From NCBI GenBank assembly GCA_030550075.1, contig JAUQQB010000030.1, positions 1-14,709 of the forward strand: 14,709 nucleotides of DNA, in the 5' to 3' direction. Below the pieces are notes generated by a model that was given only the letters and a program-made list of their open reading frames with translations, did no database searches and was not told the DNA's origin. This document shows positions 13,257 through 14,709 of the stretch, in pieces (the stretch's first letter is position 1; every line of letters begins with the position of its first letter). Origin of the DNA: Chloroflexota bacterium. GTDB lineage: Bacteria > Chloroflexota > Anaerolineae > Thermoflexales > Thermoflexaceae. The translations under genes were made by a program, and so were the position numbers.

Positions 13257-14444
13257 ATGAGGCCGAGCGTGATCCTCAAACCTCATGCCGAGCGCAAGCT
13301 TCGGAACTTTTATCCCTGGGCCTTTCACGACGATATCGCGGATGTCCAGGGCGATCCGGAGCCAGGAGCGATTGTTCTGGTCCGGGATTCCTCTGGCGCT
13401 CTGATCGGGCAGGCGTTTTACAACCCCAGCGCCTCTATCCCCTTGCGGATGCTTGCCCGAAGTGAGCAGCGCATCGATGCCGGATGGTTCCGTCGACGCT
13501 TGATGGAGGCGGCCGCCCGTCGGCAGGGGATCCATGGAACCAATGCGATGCGTCTGGTCCATGGGGAAGCGGATGGCCTTCCCGGACTGATTGTGGACCA
13601 TTACGGCAAGGTGCTGGTGGTGCAGATTCGGAACATGGGGATGGAGCGCTGGCGGGAAAGCATTGTGGAGGCCTTGCGGGCATTGTTTGCCCCCTTCGGG
13701 ATCTACGAACGCAGCGATGTGGAGGCTCGGGAAGATGAAGGGCTTGATCCCAGCATGGGTCTCCTGTGGGGAGAGGTGCCGGATTCGGTGGAGGTCGTGG
13801 AGGATGGGCTGGTTTTCGAGACCAGCGTGGTACGGGGGCAGAAGACCGGGTTTTACCTGGATCAGCGGGACAACCGGCGGCGCTTGCGGGGATGGATCCG
13901 GCCAGGGGATCGCGTGCTGGATGTTTATGGCTATATCGGGCCCTTTGCGCTCCATGCCGCGGCGGCCGGAGCCACCGCCGTGGTCATCGATAAGGATCCC
14001 TGGGCGCTGGGGCAGGTGGAGCGGAATGCCATCCGTAACGGCTTGGCGGATCGCATCGCGGTCCGCCTGGGGGATGCTCTGGAGATGATGGAGGCATTGC
14101 TTGCTGAGGGCCGGCGCTTCGACTGGGTGGTGCTGGATCCACCGGCAATGGTGAAGCGTCGGATCGAGTGGGAGCGAGGGGTGCGACGTCGGTTTGTGGA
14201 GATGGCCCATTTGGCCTTGTGCCTGTTGAAGGAGGGCGGAGGGCTCTTCTTCTCATCGTGTGCTTATTCGATCCGCCTGGAGGATCTCATCGAGGCCGCC
14301 CGCACAGCCGCTTCCGACATCGGCTGCCACCTAGTAGTACGCGATGTGACGTATCAGCCTCCGGATCATCCGTGGGTCCTTCAGATTCCGGAGACCCTAT
14401 ATCTCAAAACACTGATCGTGGAGAAGCAATCGGCCGGCGATTAG
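13257..14444 (+). CDS. rlmI: RlmI-type 23S rRNA (cytosine-C5)-methyltransferase
   Basis: SAM-dependent RNA methyltransferase, 395 aa, matching E. coli RlmI in size and layout. A PUA RNA-binding domain (about 1-70; VILKPHAERKLRNFYPWAF, then DSSGALIGQAFYNPSASIPLRML) is followed by a linker domain and a Rossmann catalytic domain. Signatures: GQKTGFYLDQRDNRR (194-208), SAM motif I VLDVYGYIGPFALHAA (220-235, with VYGYIGPFA where LFSYTGGFS is usual), acidic DKDPWA (245-250), VVLDPPA (291-297) and SSCAYSI with the likely catalytic Cys335. In E. coli the target is C1962 of 23S rRNA; the same site is an inference here. The start ATG 13257 has GAGGAA 6 nt upstream and begins the PUA domain; GTG 13224 adds 11 residues without support. 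Confidence 0.9.
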   Translation: MRPSVILKPHAERKLRNFYPWAFHDDIADVQGDPEPGAIVLVRDSSGALIGQAFYNPSASIPLRMLARSEQRIDAGWFRRRLMEAAARRQGIHGTNAMRLVHGEADGLPGLIVDHYGKVLVVQIRNMGMERWRESIVEALRALFAPFGIYERSDVEAREDEGLDPSMGLLWGEVPDSVEVVEDGLVFETSVVRGQKTGFYLDQRDNRRRLRGWIRPGDRVLDVYGYIGPFALHAAAAGATAVVIDKDPWALGQVERNAIRNGLADRIAVRLGDALEMMEALLAEGRRFDWVVLDPPAMVKRRIEWERGVRRRFVEMAHLALCLLKEGGGLFFSSCAYSIRLEDLIEAARTAASDIGCHLVVRDVTYQPPDHPWVLQIPETLYLKTLIVEKQSAGD

Positions 14445-14497
14445 AGCTTCTTTCCGATATGGCTTTGGGGTTCAGGGAATAGGACCCAGTCAGGAAG

Positions 14498-14519
14498 GCG
14501 AACAGTTCCGCTCTTTTTT
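14498..14519 (+). terminator. Candidate intrinsic terminator after rlmI
   Basis: GCGAA (14498-14502) pairs with TTCCGC (14506-14511) with one bulged C, followed by TCTTTTTT to 14519. The T-run is good but the stem is short, so this is a weak prediction. Confidence 0.35.
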
Positions 14520-14620
14520 CTCCCCCTCCCCAGAGCTTTTCAATCATCGAATCCATCAGGCGATGTCACGGTCCTACGGGTCTTTCACAAGGCATGCCTT
14601 GGGAGGGTGCCGATTTCCTT

Positions 14621-14709
14621 TTAGGAGTTACGCAGTTGAAAGCTCTAAGGGTGGGACGGAATGGCCCCACCCCAAATCCTTTTTGGGGGCGGAGCGGGGC
14701 GCCGAAGGC
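14621..14709 (+). repeat. 19-bp direct repeat copy 2 with GC-rich hairpin block
   Basis: TTAGGAGTTACGCAGTTGA (14621-14639) is identical to 9047-9065. It is followed by GGGTGGG/CCCACCC (14649-14655/14666-14672), an overlapping CCCCAAA/TTTGGGG stem (14670-14676/14682-14688), and then TGGGGGCGGAGCG. The last piece matches the block at 9081 and, inverted, CGCTCCGCCCC at 9110. The element continues beyond the window. Confidence 0.6.

Larger units (their letters stand above)
14445..14709. other. Right-edge spacer: terminator candidate and repeat copy
   Basis: No gene is seen. A possible rlmI terminator at 14498-14519, a perfect 14-bp palindrome CAAGGCATGCCTTG (14588-14601), the second 19-bp direct repeat (14621-14639) and a pair of mutually exclusive hairpins (14649-14672 and 14670-14688) lead into another GC-rich repeat block cut by the window edge. 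Confidence 0.45.

Noticed and set aside
9047..14639. Composite transposon or genomic island bounded by the 19-bp repeats
   Set aside because: The bracketed genes include core housekeeping genes (holA, rlmI), and no transposase or integrase is present; a dispersed repeat is the simpler reading.
226..14709. CRISPR arrays, tRNA or rRNA genes
   Set aside because: No regularly spaced repeats, no TPsiC-type GGTTCGA signatures and no rRNA sequence were seen in any spacer.

Overview
The window looks like chromosomal DNA of a high-GC, probably thermophilic, member of the Chloroflexota (Thermoflexus/Anaerolineae-like). This is an inference. It rests on the Pro/Thr-rich linker joining a membrane anchor to a LysM domain, a membrane-anchored sortase, a DUF6391 protein, GC-rich coding sequence and many GC-rich palindromic intergenic repeats. 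No 16S rRNA or other decisive marker is present.

Layout. (1) Positions 1-225 hold the 3' end of a polar amino-acid ABC permease. (2) After a 424-bp leader with a good promoter candidate comes a four-gene dipeptide/oligopeptide ABC importer (two permeases, two ATPases; 650-4887). Its solute-binding protein is not in the window. (3) A convergent minus-strand gene (4933-5634) encodes a membrane-anchored LysM plus lamin-tail-domain protein. (4) The divergent spacer 5635-6023 contains an 86-bp MITE-like hairpin and a GC-rich repeat. (5) ftsY (SRP receptor), an overlapping single-gene nucleotidyltransferase-HEPN fusion (MntA-HepT type) and prfB (release factor 2, with its programmed +1 frameshift) follow on the plus strand (6024-9005). 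(6) A 437-bp repeat-rich spacer precedes a BldC/MerR-like HTH regulator with a putative RsbRD-type sensor region. This gene overlaps a sortase gene. (7) A DUF6391 membrane protein and holA (DNA polymerase III delta) follow; the holA promoter sits on a 38-bp palindrome. (8) A 709-bp non-coding spacer with strong hairpins leads to an RlmI-type 23S rRNA m5C methyltransferase. The window ends in a second copy of the repeat seen after prfB.

Functionally, most of the window is housekeeping: peptide uptake, co-translational membrane targeting, translation termination, replication clamp loading and rRNA modification. The accessory signals are the fused toxin-antitoxin-like protein, the HTH-sortase pair and the intergenic repeats. 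The most interesting observation is that the MNT-HEPN fusion keeps all key residues of both halves and has a perfect GGAGG followed by in-frame TTG/GTG codons exactly where the HEPN module begins. A free HepT-like RNase might therefore be made from inside the fused gene.
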